A stretch of DNA of 64,000 nucleotides from NCBI GenBank assembly GCA_951640165.1, contig OX621255.1, positions 1,364,001 through 1,428,000 of the forward strand, read 5' to 3'. Source of the DNA: Pseudoips prasinana. Its lineage: Eukaryota > Arthropoda > Insecta > Lepidoptera > Nolidae. Under the pieces are notes generated by a model. That model had not been told where the DNA came from. It was given only the letters and a program-made list of their open reading frames with translations, and ran no database searches. The first letter of the stretch is position 1; every line of letters begins with the position of its first letter. Shown here piece by piece: positions 42,140 through 53,679 of the stretch. Position numbers and translations under genes: made by a program.

Positions 42140-42283
42140 ATGGTAGTATTTGATACTATTGAAGACGAAATTGATGAATTATTTGATCGTGTAACGGAAC
42201 CGCGCATAAATCCGACACCGCTAAGAAAAACACCACCGAAACACCGCAACAGACAAAATGCATTTGTTGATATTAACATTTGA
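42140..42283 (+). pseudogene. Short frame in the AGGGTCTG transposon
   Basis: A 47-codon frame from ATG reads VVFDTIEDEIDELFDRVTEP and so on, ending in TGA just before the LINE-X insertion. It could be the N-terminus of the element's lost protein. I do not recognise its family with confidence. Confidence 0.35.
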
Positions 42284-42824
42284 CGTTTATTTATTTGACT
42301 TTTGTCCGTTTAATTTCACACAAAAAAAAACAATTTATGTATAAATAAAATAAAATACAATAAAAAAGGTTTTTATTCACGTAGACTTAAAAAAGCGCTT
42401 GTAAATAGTCAGAACATGTTTTTAGTAATATAGTTGTATACATTATTATTTTTAGTAACATAGATATTTAGGTACACATTATATGAAAACATTTATAAAG
42501 TTTATTTTATTATAGCAATGATATTTAGCTAGCTCGTATCAAGTTATTGTCAAGAGATTATGTTTAATTATCTAGTTTAAGTCTAATATTTTTACTACAT
42601 ATTGTCAATGGTTCTGTCTATATTATTTTTTTTTTATTTTATTTTAAAACTTTATGCACAAGAATGTACAGAGGCGGACTTAATGCCAAAGGCATTCTCT
42701 GCCAGTCAACCTTGCAGAGAAATCATGGTAGGTGCACTATAAGGACAGTGAGTAAGAAAATTAAAATCTGAGGATATATAGAATACACAAATACCTATAT
42801 TAAAATAAACTAATAAATATTATA

Positions 42825-42866
42825 TATATATATACATATATATATACACACAAATATATAGATAAA
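42825..42866. repeat. AT/AC microsatellite in LINE 3' UTR
   Basis: TATATATATATATACATATA and further TA/CA steps, with AATAATAAT just downstream. Confidence 0.85.
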
Positions 42867-42971
42867 TAATAATAATAATAGCTATTACAACAAGAGTGCT
42901 ACTGTGACGATTCAGCCAATACTTTTTTAGCACAATGCTCCCGAATTTTCTTTTTGAAGCAGTAACGACTT

Positions 42972-45771
42972 TTAGCCATTCTGATTTCTGGGGGAAGAGC
43001 ATTCCAAAAGAGGATGGACTGTACCAGGAAAGAAGAGCGGTGTGGGGGACATTGTATGAAGATATTTAAATTCAGAAGTTAGATATGAAGGAGAAGAATG
43101 AGAGTCAAGTAAAGAGTACAGTGTGGTTAAAGCTCGCAACGTTCTCCGTTGGCGGATTGGTAACCATTTTAACTTTACTCGATAAGAAGAAATGTGATCA
43201 AATTTACGTAAATTGAAAATGAACCGAATGCAGTTATTCAAAAGTCGGTCGAGTTTGTTGAGGTGATCTGCATTCAGGTCAAAGTAGCACACATCACCAT
43301 AGTCAATTTTGGGGAGGATTAAGGACTGCACGAGCAAAACTTTGGTTTCGGATGGTAAAAAGTTTTTCAGCCGATAAAGACTGCGCAAAATATATGTTAC
43401 ACACTGGCTGACAGCAGGAATTTGATTCGCCCAGCTAAAGGTCCTATCAATGTGTAAACCAAGATCCTTTACACTTTGGCTGAAAGAGATAGGGGATTGA
43501 TCAAATACAACCCGGGGTAATTGGTCGATGTCTAATCTGCTAATCATGCGGAGCTTCCTATAACGATGGCTTGGCATTTATCAGGATTAACTGTAAGACC
43601 AAACCTATTAGACCAGATCTTGATCAGATCCAAGTCCCTATTAAGGTTTACAATCGCTTCCGGCAGAGTATCAATGCATGCCTGAGCATAAAGTTGAAGG
43701 TCATCGGCATAAAGATGATACGCACTCTGAAGATCATGGGTTAAAAGGTTTATAAAGACAGAAAATAAAAGAGGAGAAAGTATACCGCCTTGAGGAACGC
43801 CTGTGTCAAGATTTCTCCAACTTGATGAAGTCTCACCGACACGTACACATTGTTGACGTTCTCCAAGATATGAGAAAAACCATTCCAGTGCTTCGTCTGA
43901 GACCATAACATGGGAAAGGACGGATAGCAGGATATCGTGACTGACGGTATTAAAAGCATTCGAAAAGTCCACCAAAACCATGACTGTGACTTTGGTGTCT
44001 TCCATGCCCTTTCTAATATCACCAGTCACTTTAAGGAGGGCAGTGGTAGTACTGTGGCCTGGTCTGAATCCAGATTGCATTGTACTAATTAAACTATTAG
44101 AGAGAACAAAACTAGAGAGCTGTTTATGGACACAGGATTCCAGTATTTTGGAGAGGAAGGGAAGTATAGAAATTGGACGGTAATGCGTGGGAAGTGACGG
44201 ATTTGAGACTTTAGGAAGGGGATGGACAAGAGCTTTGCGCCATAACAACGGGAATGAACCAGATTCAAGGGAATGGTTGATTATATGGGAAATCGCAGGA
44301 AGAAGTTGCTCCAAAATAGTTGTAATCATGCGACGGCTGATGTTGTCGCAACCTACCGCGTTGGATTTGATGGCTAGGATTATCTTTTTGATCTCGTCTG
44401 AATCTACTGGAGAGAAGAAAAATAGATTTATATTAGGACGCGCCAGACCATTAACAAAGGAAATAGTTTGACTTTTGGTCAGATGATCAATGGATGAAAT
44501 AGTGGAGAAATGATTATTAAGATCATCTAATCCGACAGAGGGAGGAAGGTCTACATGTCGCGGCTTGCCGATACCAAGAGTTCCTAGGAAATTCCAAATA
44601 CCAGCAGGCGTAGAAGAAGATATATTGTTTAGAATGTGATGGCGTTTAGCGTTGCGTATCATCTGATTACACCGATTCCTGGCGACCTTGTAACTGTTCC
44701 AGTTATCATCAATGCGTTCTTTTTTAAATTTGCTGAATGCTCGGTTCCTACGTCTCATCGCCATTTGAACTCCTTTTGTCATCCATGGAGCTGGGGGGCG
44801 CTTAAATTTAACTTTTATGACTGGAGCGTGTACGTCATACAGTTTGGTAACAGTATCATTAAAGATGCGGACTTTATCATCTACGGAGCTAGCTTCTTTC
44901 AAAGTACGCCAGTCGACTTTTGATGCATCCGTGCGTAACTGTACCGTATTCATATGCGCAAAAGAACGCACGTGCAGCACCTTAGGTTTAGGTTTAGGAG
45001 GTTTCAGGATATAAGAGAGGAAAACAAGATCGTGACGGGAAAAACCGGGAGCTTCATATTGTCCATGTGAGAAAACCAAGGAAAGTTTAGAGGTCAGGAT
45101 TAGGTCGAGCCAAGTGTCATCGCCAGAAATGTTATAATGAGTAGCTTGGAGAAGTAAAACTTTCAAGCTACTTGACTCGACAATATGCAGGAGTTTTCGC
45201 GAACGAAGAGAATTTAAGGCGAGGAGATTGGTGTTAAAATCTCCCATGATGATGTGAATTCCAATTCGAAATCAGTGAAGTAATCAGAATTTGGGGGGCA
45301 ATAAACCACACCAAGAGCGATTTTAGAGCCTTTAAGCGAGACTTCAAGGAAGAGGAACTCAGCGGAGGTAGACGAATTCTGAGGAGATGTGGTCAAAACC
45401 TTGAAAGGAAGATCACTCCTAACGTAAATTGCAACACCTCCACCTCCCTTACCAAGTCGGTCATTCCGAACAAGAATGAAGCCAGGGAGAGGATATGTAG
45501 TGGATAGCAGGTGTGGTTTAAGCCAGCTTTCAGAAATCAGAATGGCATGAACGTTGCAATCAGAAAAGGCCTAAATCAGGTCATTATAGTGGCTGGGAAT
45601 ACTTTGAGCATTGATATGGCAGATATTAAGTAAGTTAGCCCTGCAATTATTGAAACGATCGCGTAAAACATCCCCAAGAGTATCACTGAGCGAACTAATA
45701 CTAACATTTGAAGAAGTTATAGAACCATTGGCAGATTGAAAGGAATCATCAATATCACTAGTTACAGACAT
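42972..45771 (-). pseudogene. L2/CR1-like LINE ORF2 (endonuclease + RT), broken
   Basis: The ORF starts at ATG 45769-45771 (MSVTSDIDDSF). The endonuclease has NICHINAQSI, ILISESWLKP, GGGVAIYVRS, MGDFNTNLLA and a late GFSRHDLVFLS. The RT has HYRPISILPFLSKILE, SGFRPGHSTTTALL, motif A MVLVDFSNAFNTVSHD, GVPQGGILSPLLFSVFINLL and the YADD box in HLYADDLQLYAQ. Three lesions are visible: an in-frame TAG just before AFSDCNV (near 45569), a frameshift near 45250 just before GDFN, and another near 43560 after QAIVIG. The C-terminal part runs to 42972. Catalytic residues are kept, so decay is recent to moderate. Confidence 0.88.
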
Positions 45772-46419
45772 AAAATATAACTTGAAGGTTTATTATTATA
45801 AATAACTAATAAATATATAAATAAATAATAAAATATTATTAAGATTAAAAAATAATTAACCAATAATTAGTTCTTAGTGTAATGAAATATACACAAGTAT
45901 ACTCTGCACCACCCGCCAGCATACAAACGATCTCATACAATTTAGTTAAAGAACACAGAATCAATGATAGCAACGTATTAAAATAATTACCGCAAAGAAG
46001 AAGAAGATACATCATAATTAACTAAAACAAAACATTTTTTCTTTTTTCACGCAATGAAATTAAAGTCCTTATATACTCTAAGCACTTTGTTAGAAACGCA
46101 CAAAGTGAAACTAAACGTAACCTGATTTTGACGTTCGCATGATGTGACAGCTTTCAGTTTGACAATTATAAGTTGAAGTTAACGAGGTCAAATAACAGAG
46201 AAGTGGGGTTAAATTTTAACCCACCTTTTTATAATAAAATTAAATATTATATTATGATGTTTGTAGGGTAAATGAACAATACAATAGGAAATGAATATGA
46301 AAACTACAAACCTCGAATGTTCACATAAATAGTAGAACAACAAGAGTATTCCGCGATGGTAAGTAGTATAAGGAAATAGTTATAGCCATCATGAAATGAA
46401 TGTTTAGTAAACTCTGACT

Positions 46420-47154
46420 TTAAGTCGAGCACTTTTTTTTCAGTTCGTCACTATCTCCAGTTGTGGACAAAGCTACCTTGGGATACTTTGTGAAGAGGAG
46501 GGTCAGCTGATCATCTGTGGAGATCTTGTGCCGCTTTGCATCAGTCGTTTTAATGATGATCGTGCAATCTTGCGTCCAAACTGTCCGCATAGAGAAGTGT
46601 TCACGTGCTCTGATGAAGACTGCTTGCCTGGCCCTAGTTAAGAACTCCTTGACAGACACCGGAGAACCCTTCAATTTGGCTTTGTTGCGCCATACCAATG
46701 ATTTTAGTTCCATATTAGAGAAACGGATCAAAATTGGACGGTGATGTTCCTTATTTGGTGAGCCAAGCCGATGACACACTTTTATGCTTGAGGGGGAAAA
46801 GTCACATAGACCGAGTTTTGTGGTTATAACATCTAGAATCACTTTAGAGCAATTTTCATTTACCTCCTCTGCTAATCCTGAGAATATCAATGCTTTCCGT
46901 CGGTTTCTGGTTTCCAATTCATCAACTTGCTTGGTACACTCACGAATCTGCTGACGAAGAAGACTCAAGATATTGAAAATAATCTCACGAAAGCTAAGTA
47001 GCTCTTCAGCAACTTTGGCCACAGTGTCCTTCCCGGAGCGCTGTCCATTTAATCCAGTGGCACTTTGGACTTGGGCTTGGAGGTCATCCAGTCTCTTAGC
47101 AACATTTTCTTCAAGTCTGTGTTGTATAGCAAGTACTTCAGATAGCTGAGACAT
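46420..47154 (-). CDS. LINE ORF1 (coiled coil + RRM-like)
   Basis: The first ATG is at 47152-47154 (MSQLSEVLAIQ), giving 244 residues. Residues about 10-95 have heptad-like hydrophobic spacing as in ORF1 coiled coils (RQQIRECTKQVDELETRNRR). They are followed by an RRM-like part with KALIFSGLAEE, VCHRLGSPNKEHHRPILIRF and a basic C-terminal region. Such proteins bind LINE RNA. The frame is open, unlike ORF2, from which it is separated by about 650 bp. Confidence 0.8.
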   Translation of the reverse strand: MSQLSEVLAIQHRLEENVAKRLDDLQAQVQSATGLNGQRSGKDTVAKVAEELLSFREIIFNILSLLRQQIRECTKQVDELETRNRRKALIFSGLAEEVNENCSKVILDVITTKLGLCDFSPSSIKVCHRLGSPNKEHHRPILIRFSNMELKSLVWRNKAKLKGSPVSVKEFLTRARQAVFIRAREHFSMRTVWTQDCTIIIKTTDAKRHKISTDDQLTLLFTKYPKVALSTTGDSDELKKKCST

Positions 47155-47890
47155 TTTGGTATAGTTAAGTGTAACCAAGTGCAGTGTAGTGTGGTAGTTG
47201 AGCTGGCAGGTGGTGTAAATGTAATTCTTAGATCACATTAAATGCAATACAAACGTAAGTACTTCTTAGTTAAGGTTAGGGCACTATAACTTGATGTTTA
47301 AATACTTCATAAATACTTTATATTCAATTAAAAAGAATTTATACACTTAGAGATATGTCTTAACTTATTCTTCACCTACCCCCGAAAAAACTTAGGTATT
47401 ATTATTATGATGGACCATGTGTTAATAACGACGGTCGCGCTTTAATGCTACCACCGCATCCAATGCGCCCCAACTGAGTAGTATGTATTTTTTTTTATTT
47501 GATAAAATAAAAGTTAGAAGATAAATTTATGCAAACCTGAAAATGCTAACCATAAAAAATGAGTAAAAAGATATTTTTAGGTGTGTTTATCATAAGAAAT
47601 GTATTTATAGGTTGTCTATTACGTAAGACGGAACGAAAAAATGCGACGTTGCCAAACCTACTAATTAGTAACTGCCGAATAACTATCTGGCAAATAAATT
47701 TACCGGGAAGGTGATGGTGAAACACAATGTGTTTTATCCAGAACTTATATCTTAGTTAGCTATCCGACACTTTATTCGTACATTGTGACACAGACCCTTA
47801 GTTAACAAATACCTACGACCCGCCCAATTGTTAGTAGTTACCGTAACCGTAATATGCGATGTTTACTTATTTGATTTGATACAGTGGAGA

Positions 47891-48033
47891 ATAGTCTCGA
47901 GTAGTACCGCATCCGCGTGGGTCAAATGAGCGAGAGTAACTCATTAATAGACTACTTTCTTAAAATAGTCTCGAGTAGTCCCGCATCCGCGTGGGCCGAA
48001 TGGGCGAGAGTAACTCATTAGTAGACTACTTTC
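47891..48033 (+). repeat. Two 74-bp direct repeats
   Basis: ATAGTCTCGAGTAGT, CCGCATCCGCGTGGG, GCGAGAGTAACTCATTA and TAGACTACTTTCTT occur at 47891 and again at 47965, with few differences. They lead into the GC-rich block that received the retroposed insert at 48157. Confidence 0.85.
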
Positions 48034-48141
48034 TTTGCTATCGATAAGCGCCAAGCAGTCTGCAGTGACAATAGTTTACGGAGGGGACGGCGCGTACGCA
48101 GTCCCCACTACCAAAACTAACGCATCCGAGTTATCCACATT

Positions 48142-48526
48142 AGGGATAATCGCAGGTGGCAGTATGAGAAGTGTCCTCTACTGCCACCACGTGCAAACAG
48201 CCCCGGGAAGACAGCGAACTGTTTGTGGCGCAGTCGCTGTGCCGTACTGGCAGGAGTCGGCAAATGGGGAGAGCAAACCACAGCTCTCCCCGGGTGCGTG
48301 TCCCGACCATCTGGGACACGGCGCAAAATGGGGGCACCGGAGCAGCATACCCGCGTTCCCGGGGCTCCCCGTATCAGGCGCCAGAAGAAGTCCACGGCAG
48401 GTTAGGTTTAGTCGGTGCGAGTCCGACATACCCACCCCCGCAGACACTTTTTGCGGGTGGCATGCATTAGCATTCCCCCTGCCTTATCAAAAAAAAAAAA
48501 AAAAAAAAAAAAGGGATAATCGCAGG
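48142..48526 (+). mobile_element. GC-rich retroposed element with poly(A) and TSD
   Basis: AGGGATAATCGCAGG occurs at 48142-48156 and again at 48512-48526. Between them lies a 355-bp GC-rich insert ending CTGCCTTATC plus about 24 A. A long poly(A) and a 15-bp duplication show retroposition, probably recent. The insert has no protein I recognise and no clear tRNA, 7SL or 5S head. It could be a SINE or a 5'-truncated LINE end. Confidence 0.85.
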
Positions 48527-48780
48527 GGTCAACCCATCCGCACTGCAATGGTAAGGCCTCGCCCTGGGGGAACCGCCTTCATGATCACAGTGTCCCCTAT
48601 GCCAGGTAAGTATGAATTCTTTAGCGCGCCGCAACGGGGTCGTGTACCAGCGGAAAATCTCTATAGCGACTTCTAACTTCTGTAGAATGCCATCTAGTGG
48701 ATTTTAGGTTAACTTAAATACTGTTTCGACTTTCGATATAGACGGCGTACAAAGCGTAGTAGAAAGTAATATTACCTATA
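48527..48780. other. GC-rich to AT-rich transition, unassigned
   Basis: It continues the target of the retroposed insert (CATCCGCACTGCAATGG, CCCTGGGGGAACCGCC). The family is not known. Confidence 0.35.
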
Positions 48781-48978
48781 TCTATACTAATATTATAGAG
48801 AGGTAACGTTTGTGAGTTTGTGACGTTGTAAGGGGTAATCTCTGGATCTACTGAACTGATTTTCAAAATTATTTCACCAATAGAAAGCTACGTTATTGTG
48901 GAGTGTGATATAGGCTATGAAAAAACGGGCAGGGACATAAATATTTATAACACGGAACGACATCCGCGGGTACTTGTT
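48781..48978 (+). mobile_element. Helitron-like element, third type
   Basis: It begins TCTATACTAATATTATAGAG after A, has GGATCTACTGAACTGATTTT and GGCTATGAAAAAACGGGC inside, and ends near ACATCCGCGGGTACTTG. The 3' CTRR end is not clean. Confidence 0.65.
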
Positions 48979-49230
48979 TTTTGTTTTATGGTTATTCCCG
49001 TTTTTTTGGGGAATAGGCTGTTTGTACCCCTTGCTTGGCAAGAGTCCTTTGGTGGGTCTGTTTTATACTTGTCTAGGTGCAGATTGAGTTTTATGTTAGT
49101 CCGCGGGTACTGGTAGTTACATAATAATATTATTAATGGCTATATAGAAAATTTAGACAGAATTTAGAACATTTTGTAATACTGGCGTTGTCAAAGACGT
49201 TCATAGTTTCTTTGAGCCACTCATAGCTAG

Positions 49231-49330
49231 ATGCTCTCACCGGTAAGTAAGTGATCGACGATTTTAAGCTACTAGGCTCGCGGTCAGTACATAGATTGGC
49301 GAACGCCATAGTGGTATACTTTCTGGGGAA
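49231..49330 (+). mobile_element. 5S rRNA-like SINE fragment
   Basis: CTCTCACCGGTAAGTAAGTG, TTTTAAGCTACTAGGCTCGC and GGTCAGTACATAGATTGGCG follow the head of copy 1. The 3' half is lost. Confidence 0.7.
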
Positions 49331-49339
49331 GGGGTGATA

Positions 49340-50148
49340 TAATAAAGTGTGTACATGTGTAGTCGTAAACAATTCTGCAACATTATATGCCTGTGTAGTT
49401 GGGTAGTTTCTATAGAATTAATTGTATTTTATTTTATCAAAAACAAATCCAAAAGTGGTTTCCGTTACTTTTTCTTTGTCTGCGACTGCGGTAAGTAATA
49501 AATAACTTTATATTACGCGGTTACACCTAGATATTATAAATCTCGTTACAATAGGAATAAAAGTTGCCCGTTTCAACCACTAGTTTTCGCTAAAAATAGT
49601 TAAGTGCGAGCTTTTTGGGGAACAAGTTCCCTGTTAATTGATTAATTTTGTAAAATCTCTGTAAATTTTCAATAATAATAATTGATTATTTATTCAGGTA
49701 CTATGTGCTCAAAATATTGGATGTTTCTGTATTTATTTTTTAATATAATTTGTCTCATTAATTCCTTAATAAAATACAATTACAATAAAATATATAAGTA
49801 TGTCTACATTTTCATTTAAAATACTTGACTTACTTGATTATAAATCTTAAGTATTTTTTTCAATATCTTAGATAAAGAAATACATATTTAAATAATTAAC
49901 TTAACTTGATTGATACAATTAGTTTTATTGGGTAAGGTTTTATTTTAATTACTTACTCATTTTTTGTTACAATAATTGATACGTTTACTTGGATATAAAA
50001 TATGTTTAATTCGTTTTATTTAATTTGCTAATTTATTTTAAATATAAATTAAAGTTATGTTGAAGATAGTATTTTACACAGTATTACATTGTATTTACTT
50101 TATTAATATATTATATTATTTTATTTCAAATTGATTGATACTATTTAA
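49340..50148. other. Very AT-rich stretch, unassigned
   Basis: Nothing recognised. Confidence 0.4.
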
Positions 50149-50149
50149 T

Positions 50150-50218
50150 GGATGTTTCTGTATGGCGAACTACTATATTGAGTTACAACACCAAAATAGT
50201 TCGCAATACAGAAACCTC
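50150..50218. repeat. Imperfect inverted repeat
   Basis: GTTTCTGTATGGCGAACTAC and, reversed, GTTTCTGTATTGCGAACTAT bracket a 25-nt centre. Confidence 0.75.
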
Positions 50219-50361
50219 CTTATACGTATGAAGTTTAGCAAGATTATCCCTTGCGCGTTACTTGCCTTAAGAAAGGAATACGTTTACTTTTCAAAGCTTG
50301 CTATAATGACACATAAATTAATTATAATAATAATACTAATAATATACTGGGACATTATTTA

Positions 50362-50530
50362 CATACGGCCATCTGATCCCAAAATCAGCAGAGCTTGTAC
50401 TATGGTAACCAGATATACAGATATACTTCATATTATACAACATTTTAACATCCATTTGATCATACATCGTAATTACACCCAGACTCAGCACAAACAGACA
50501 TGTTCCTGCTCACAAATATCTGTTTGTTTT
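50362..50530 (-). mobile_element. tRNA-derived SINE (SINE2), headless
   Basis: GGCCATCTGATCCCAAAATC, GAGCTTGTACTATGGTAACC and AATTACACCCAGACTCAGC match the tail and body of the 62575 copy. The tRNA-like head is missing. Confidence 0.7.
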
Positions 50531-50892
50531 TGACTGAATTGATTGCAGACTGTCACCAAAAAATGCAACTTTTTGAAGATACTACGTGAATTAGTGCAGC
50601 CGCCATTTCCAAGTCAAACTCTTCTTGGATTATATAAAATTATTTAGAGAGCACGCTAAAATGGCCTGCTTCAGGGGAGTGTCCTGGTACCATTGAAAAT
50701 TTAGAGGTTGAGCTTGATCTCTCAAATACCCTATACCACCTAGCTGAGTATTATCTCCCTAATTTTCAAAAGCCCAATCAAAGCAAAAACCAGTTTCTTG
50801 TATTTTACCTACGTGATAAAGAGGCGGGCGGCTCTACACTTTATGCAACGAGATGCCCATTGAGTACAGCGTCTTCTCAAAATATGTTGCTG

Positions 50893-51076
50893 CTAGTTGT
50901 GCCCCGTGGTTTTATCCGCGTTAAACTTTATAAATTATAGTTAATCTAGGGTGTCAGCTAACTCCATACCAAATTTTATTAAAACCGCTCCAGCCGTTTA
51001 GACGTGAAGAAGTAACAAACATACATACACACACTGTCACACACTCACAAACTTTCGCCTTAATAATATTAGTGTA
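50893..51076 (-). mobile_element. Non-autonomous Helitron, family A
   Basis: Reversed, it starts near ACACTAATATTATTAAGGCG and ends GGGGCACAACTAG. The interior matches 34086-34264. Confidence 0.8.
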
Positions 51077-51079
51077 ATT

Positions 51080-51850
51080 TCACTGAATCGGTTCGGGTGC
51101 TGCACTATTGCCCACATGGAAGCATTATCACATCTGCAAGTTTTTTTCAGAAAAGTTTTAAACTGGTGGTGGGTAAGAAACATTTTCCATAACACAAATA
51201 TATATTAATGTTTATATATAATATCGTGTATAAAATAAAAGATCTTGCCCAGTTTTGTTAAGCTCCTGTTATCGCATTTAGCGTACGGAACACTAAAAAT
51301 TTAAATTTTTCGCTTTTGTACCGTTTCCGCAATAAGTTACGTCACGTCGACTCGTGGTTTGTGCTGGTGGACTTTTCTGTGATTCGTTTTGTGTTCGTTT
51401 ACTTTACCACTAAATGTTTATTACACAATACATTTCAAAGTTAGTTTTATTTCTGTCTGTTTTTATAGCTTCTCAGTTAGCGGTTTCAAGATTCGTGATG
51501 TCATAGAAGCTAAGTGCCCAACATGAATAATTAGCCATCTTGCCCGGACGGAATCTTCCCTTTACTGGTTACTGTTCATTAATTGGTGCCCTTTTGAAAA
51601 GCAGCAGTCACATCCAGGATCCAGCATCAGCATTTGTGATATCTGTCAAAAGCCATTCTTAAAACAAGGAGCACGCAGCAGCCAGCCAAATCCATCTTCG
51701 TTCTGTGCACCACCTGCAGAAGCACCACAGCCTGGTCATATTTCCTTATCCTTACATGTGACCCCAGTATCTACGCAACTGCACTTCTACACTCACTGCT
51801 CCGCGCAGTCAAGTTCTAAGCACTTTGTAAATGCGCTGAGTTTTGTGAGA
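51080..51850. other. Unassigned, possible LINE 5' material
   Basis: The part from 51340 to 51760 is less AT-rich and includes CAAGATTCGTGATGTCATAG, which resembles GCAGGATTCGTGACATCATG at 52548 on the other side of the LINE. No protein is recognised. Confidence 0.35.
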
Positions 51851-52507
51851 GCTTTAGTCAAAGTCAAAGTCAAAGTAAGTTTATTCCGTAAAAATTTTAC
51901 ATTTATGTGGAATCGTCATATTTTTTTTACCCTACCGTGCAGTGCATGACGTGGCAGCTACTGAGAAACACTGCCAGAAAACTCAGTAGGAATCCTTTTT
52001 TAAAATAAAATATACTTAAGATTAATTACAATCATGTGTGTTGACTCAGACCAACTCCATCCCAAGCACTTTTATCACTTAAATAATCAGAAATTTTGTA
52101 ATATGCCCTGCTACACAATTTGGCTTTAATAATTCTTTTAAACTTATTCGTAGACAATTCTCTAATATCATTGGGAAGTTTGTTATAGAATCTTATACAT
52201 TGCCCCATAAAAGAGTTACTTATTTTGTGGAGACGGGTAGTATGCAGTATGAGATTATTCTTATATCTAGTATTTACATTATGTGTATCGCTCCTTTTAC
52301 AGAAGGAATCGATATTTTTATGCACATATAGTAAGTTTTCATATATATACTGAGATGGTACAGTTAGAATGTTGACCTCTTTGAATTTTTCTCTTAGAGA
52401 CACTCTCGGGCCAAGATTATAGATAGCTCTTACAGCTCTTTTTTGCAATATAAATATGGTGTCAATGTCAGCAGAGCTACCCCAGAGAAGAATTCCATAG
52501 GACATTA
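51851..52507 (-). mobile_element. 5'-truncated CR1-like LINE 3' end
   Basis: On the minus strand a coding tail is followed by a short 3' UTR with GGAATAAACTTACTTTGACT and a TTTGAC-repeat tail at 51851-51870. Confidence 0.8.
52032..52505 (-). pseudogene. LINE ORF2 C-terminal tail
   Basis: The 157 residues begin just after the RT thumb (MSYGILLWGSSADIDTIFIL, QKRAVRAIYNLGPRVSLREK). They continue with NTRYKNNLILHTTRLHKISN and SFMGQCIRFYNKLPNDIREL, the conserved tail of this group. The open frame is intact, but everything upstream is missing. Confidence 0.85.
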
Positions 52508-52509
52508 CA

Positions 52510-52955
52510 CTATGAAAATAACTGAACTGACTTTGATTGCGCGTTGCAGGATTCGTGACATCATGTTTGGTTTATTATTCTTTTGCTTCTTCTAAAGCCA
52601 ACTAATTCTGGTAGAATTATTAAATTGCTATCATAATACGTTAACTATTAGATTTATTTTCTTATAAAACACGTCGTACGATGATCTCAAAAAGATAGTT
52701 CATTTTATTATTTCTCTTGTTCCCTATCTCGAGGAACACTTCATTTAATTTATTAGATTATGTCGACGGCTTTTAATAATCACGAAACATTTTTTGAAGA
52801 GTTTTTTGAACCAACAATCTAGACGTAAGTGAATTAATGTTAGGTCTGAGTATAGACTCAGTAAGTGACATGTTGTATCGATGGATACTGGCTGTCAACA
52901 TTATGACCGAGAAATCATACAATACGTAGTATTATCTATGTATGTATGTATGTGT
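52510..52955. other. Unassigned stretch
   Basis: Nothing recognised apart from the CAGGATTCGTGACATCATG similarity noted at 51500. Confidence 0.35.
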
Positions 52956-52956
52956 A

Positions 52957-53145
52957 GTGGTTACCCTAGCATCACAGTTGTTCAAGCCCCCCAAGACTGT
53001 TACATAATGGGCTACAGCCGGGACCGACAGCTTAACGTGTCCTCCGAAGCACGGAGACGCTCCGAAATTAAACCACTTTGGCGTTCACCCATCGATGTAA
53101 TGACCGCGAGTCTAGTTGCTTAACCTTGCCGATTATGTACGGACC
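52957..53145 (-). mobile_element. 5S rRNA-like SINE, reverse copy
   Basis: Reversed, it reads GTTAAGCAACTAGACTCGCG, GGTCATTACATCGATGGGTG and GAGCGTCTCCGTGCTTCGG, then CACGTTAAGCTGTCGGTCCC, as in copies 1 and 2. It ends in GGGTAACCAC and a short ATAC repeat. Confidence 0.8.
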
Positions 53146-53149
53146 CATG

Positions 53150-53678
53150 TATCTAGCGTGTAAGGACTAATTTCGCTATATACTTAATTATTACTAGTGT
53201 CTATATTTTCTAGAATAAATAAAGGATACTTTATGTTCTGGAACTATGTTTCATATACATCTCTATCAAGTTTCTTTTGAATATTTGTTGTTTATTTTCT
53301 GGTAAGAGAAATTTCGCCAATCCCATTTTTTTAAGATAATAAGAATAATATACTTACGTATTAAGTTAGTTAGTTGTTATTTACTTTTATCATTATCATC
53401 ATGCCCTTTTACTTTTAGTATGACCCTTAAAAAGTCCGTGAGTTTATATAACTAGCTATTATTGTTTAATAACCCATTTGGTAAAATACTCTTAACCTCT
53501 TAAACATGCGGTGAGGTCATTATTACAAAAAAAAAAGTGTAAGATTCTATTTGTCAAAATAAAGTTTTGATTTTAAATATTGCTATTATATCTTTCTGAC
53601 AATCTACTAGTGCAATAAGTATGTTATATATATGTGAGTTACTATATTATTATGTTAGTGCTGTGTGGTGACGGCATA
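53150..53678. other. Unassigned stretch
   Basis: Nothing recognised. Confidence 0.35.
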
Positions 53679-53679
53679 G

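Larger units (their letters stand above)
42634..47390 (-). mobile_element. Two-ORF LINE of the L2/CR1 group
   Basis: The 3' end at 42634 carries an A-rich tail (minus strand), followed inward by ORF2 and ORF1. Being about 4.76 kb with both ORFs, it is close to full length. It sits inside LINE-X, which itself sits in the AGGGTCTG transposon. Confidence 0.8.
42340..47490 (-). mobile_element. LINE-X 3' end, split by a second LINE
   Basis: The terminal part lies at 42340-42633 and the upstream part (reading TTATTAACACATGGTCC on the minus strand, with the AAAGCGCGACCGTCG block) at 47391-47490. The unbroken order is seen at 24470-24965. The break falls in the CCTTTAATATAGACAGAACC stretch of that copy. 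Confidence 0.75.
41857..47798. mobile_element. DNA transposon with AGGGTCTG ends, filled by LINEs
   Basis: The left end AGGGTCTGTTTCACAATGTC is mirrored at the right by ACATTGTGACACAGACCCT, with TA on both sides (41855-41856, 47799-47800). Imperfect inverted similarity continues for about 100 bp inward. Without the LINEs the element would be about 0.8 kb. It encodes only a short frame at 42140-42283. The TA target hints at a Tc1/mariner-like group, but the class is not certain. Confidence 0.75.

Noticed and set aside
48035..48676. 213-codon open frame
   Set aside because: It runs across a retroposed insert, including its poly(A), read as a lysine run, and a target duplication. It is a chance frame in GC-rich sequence.
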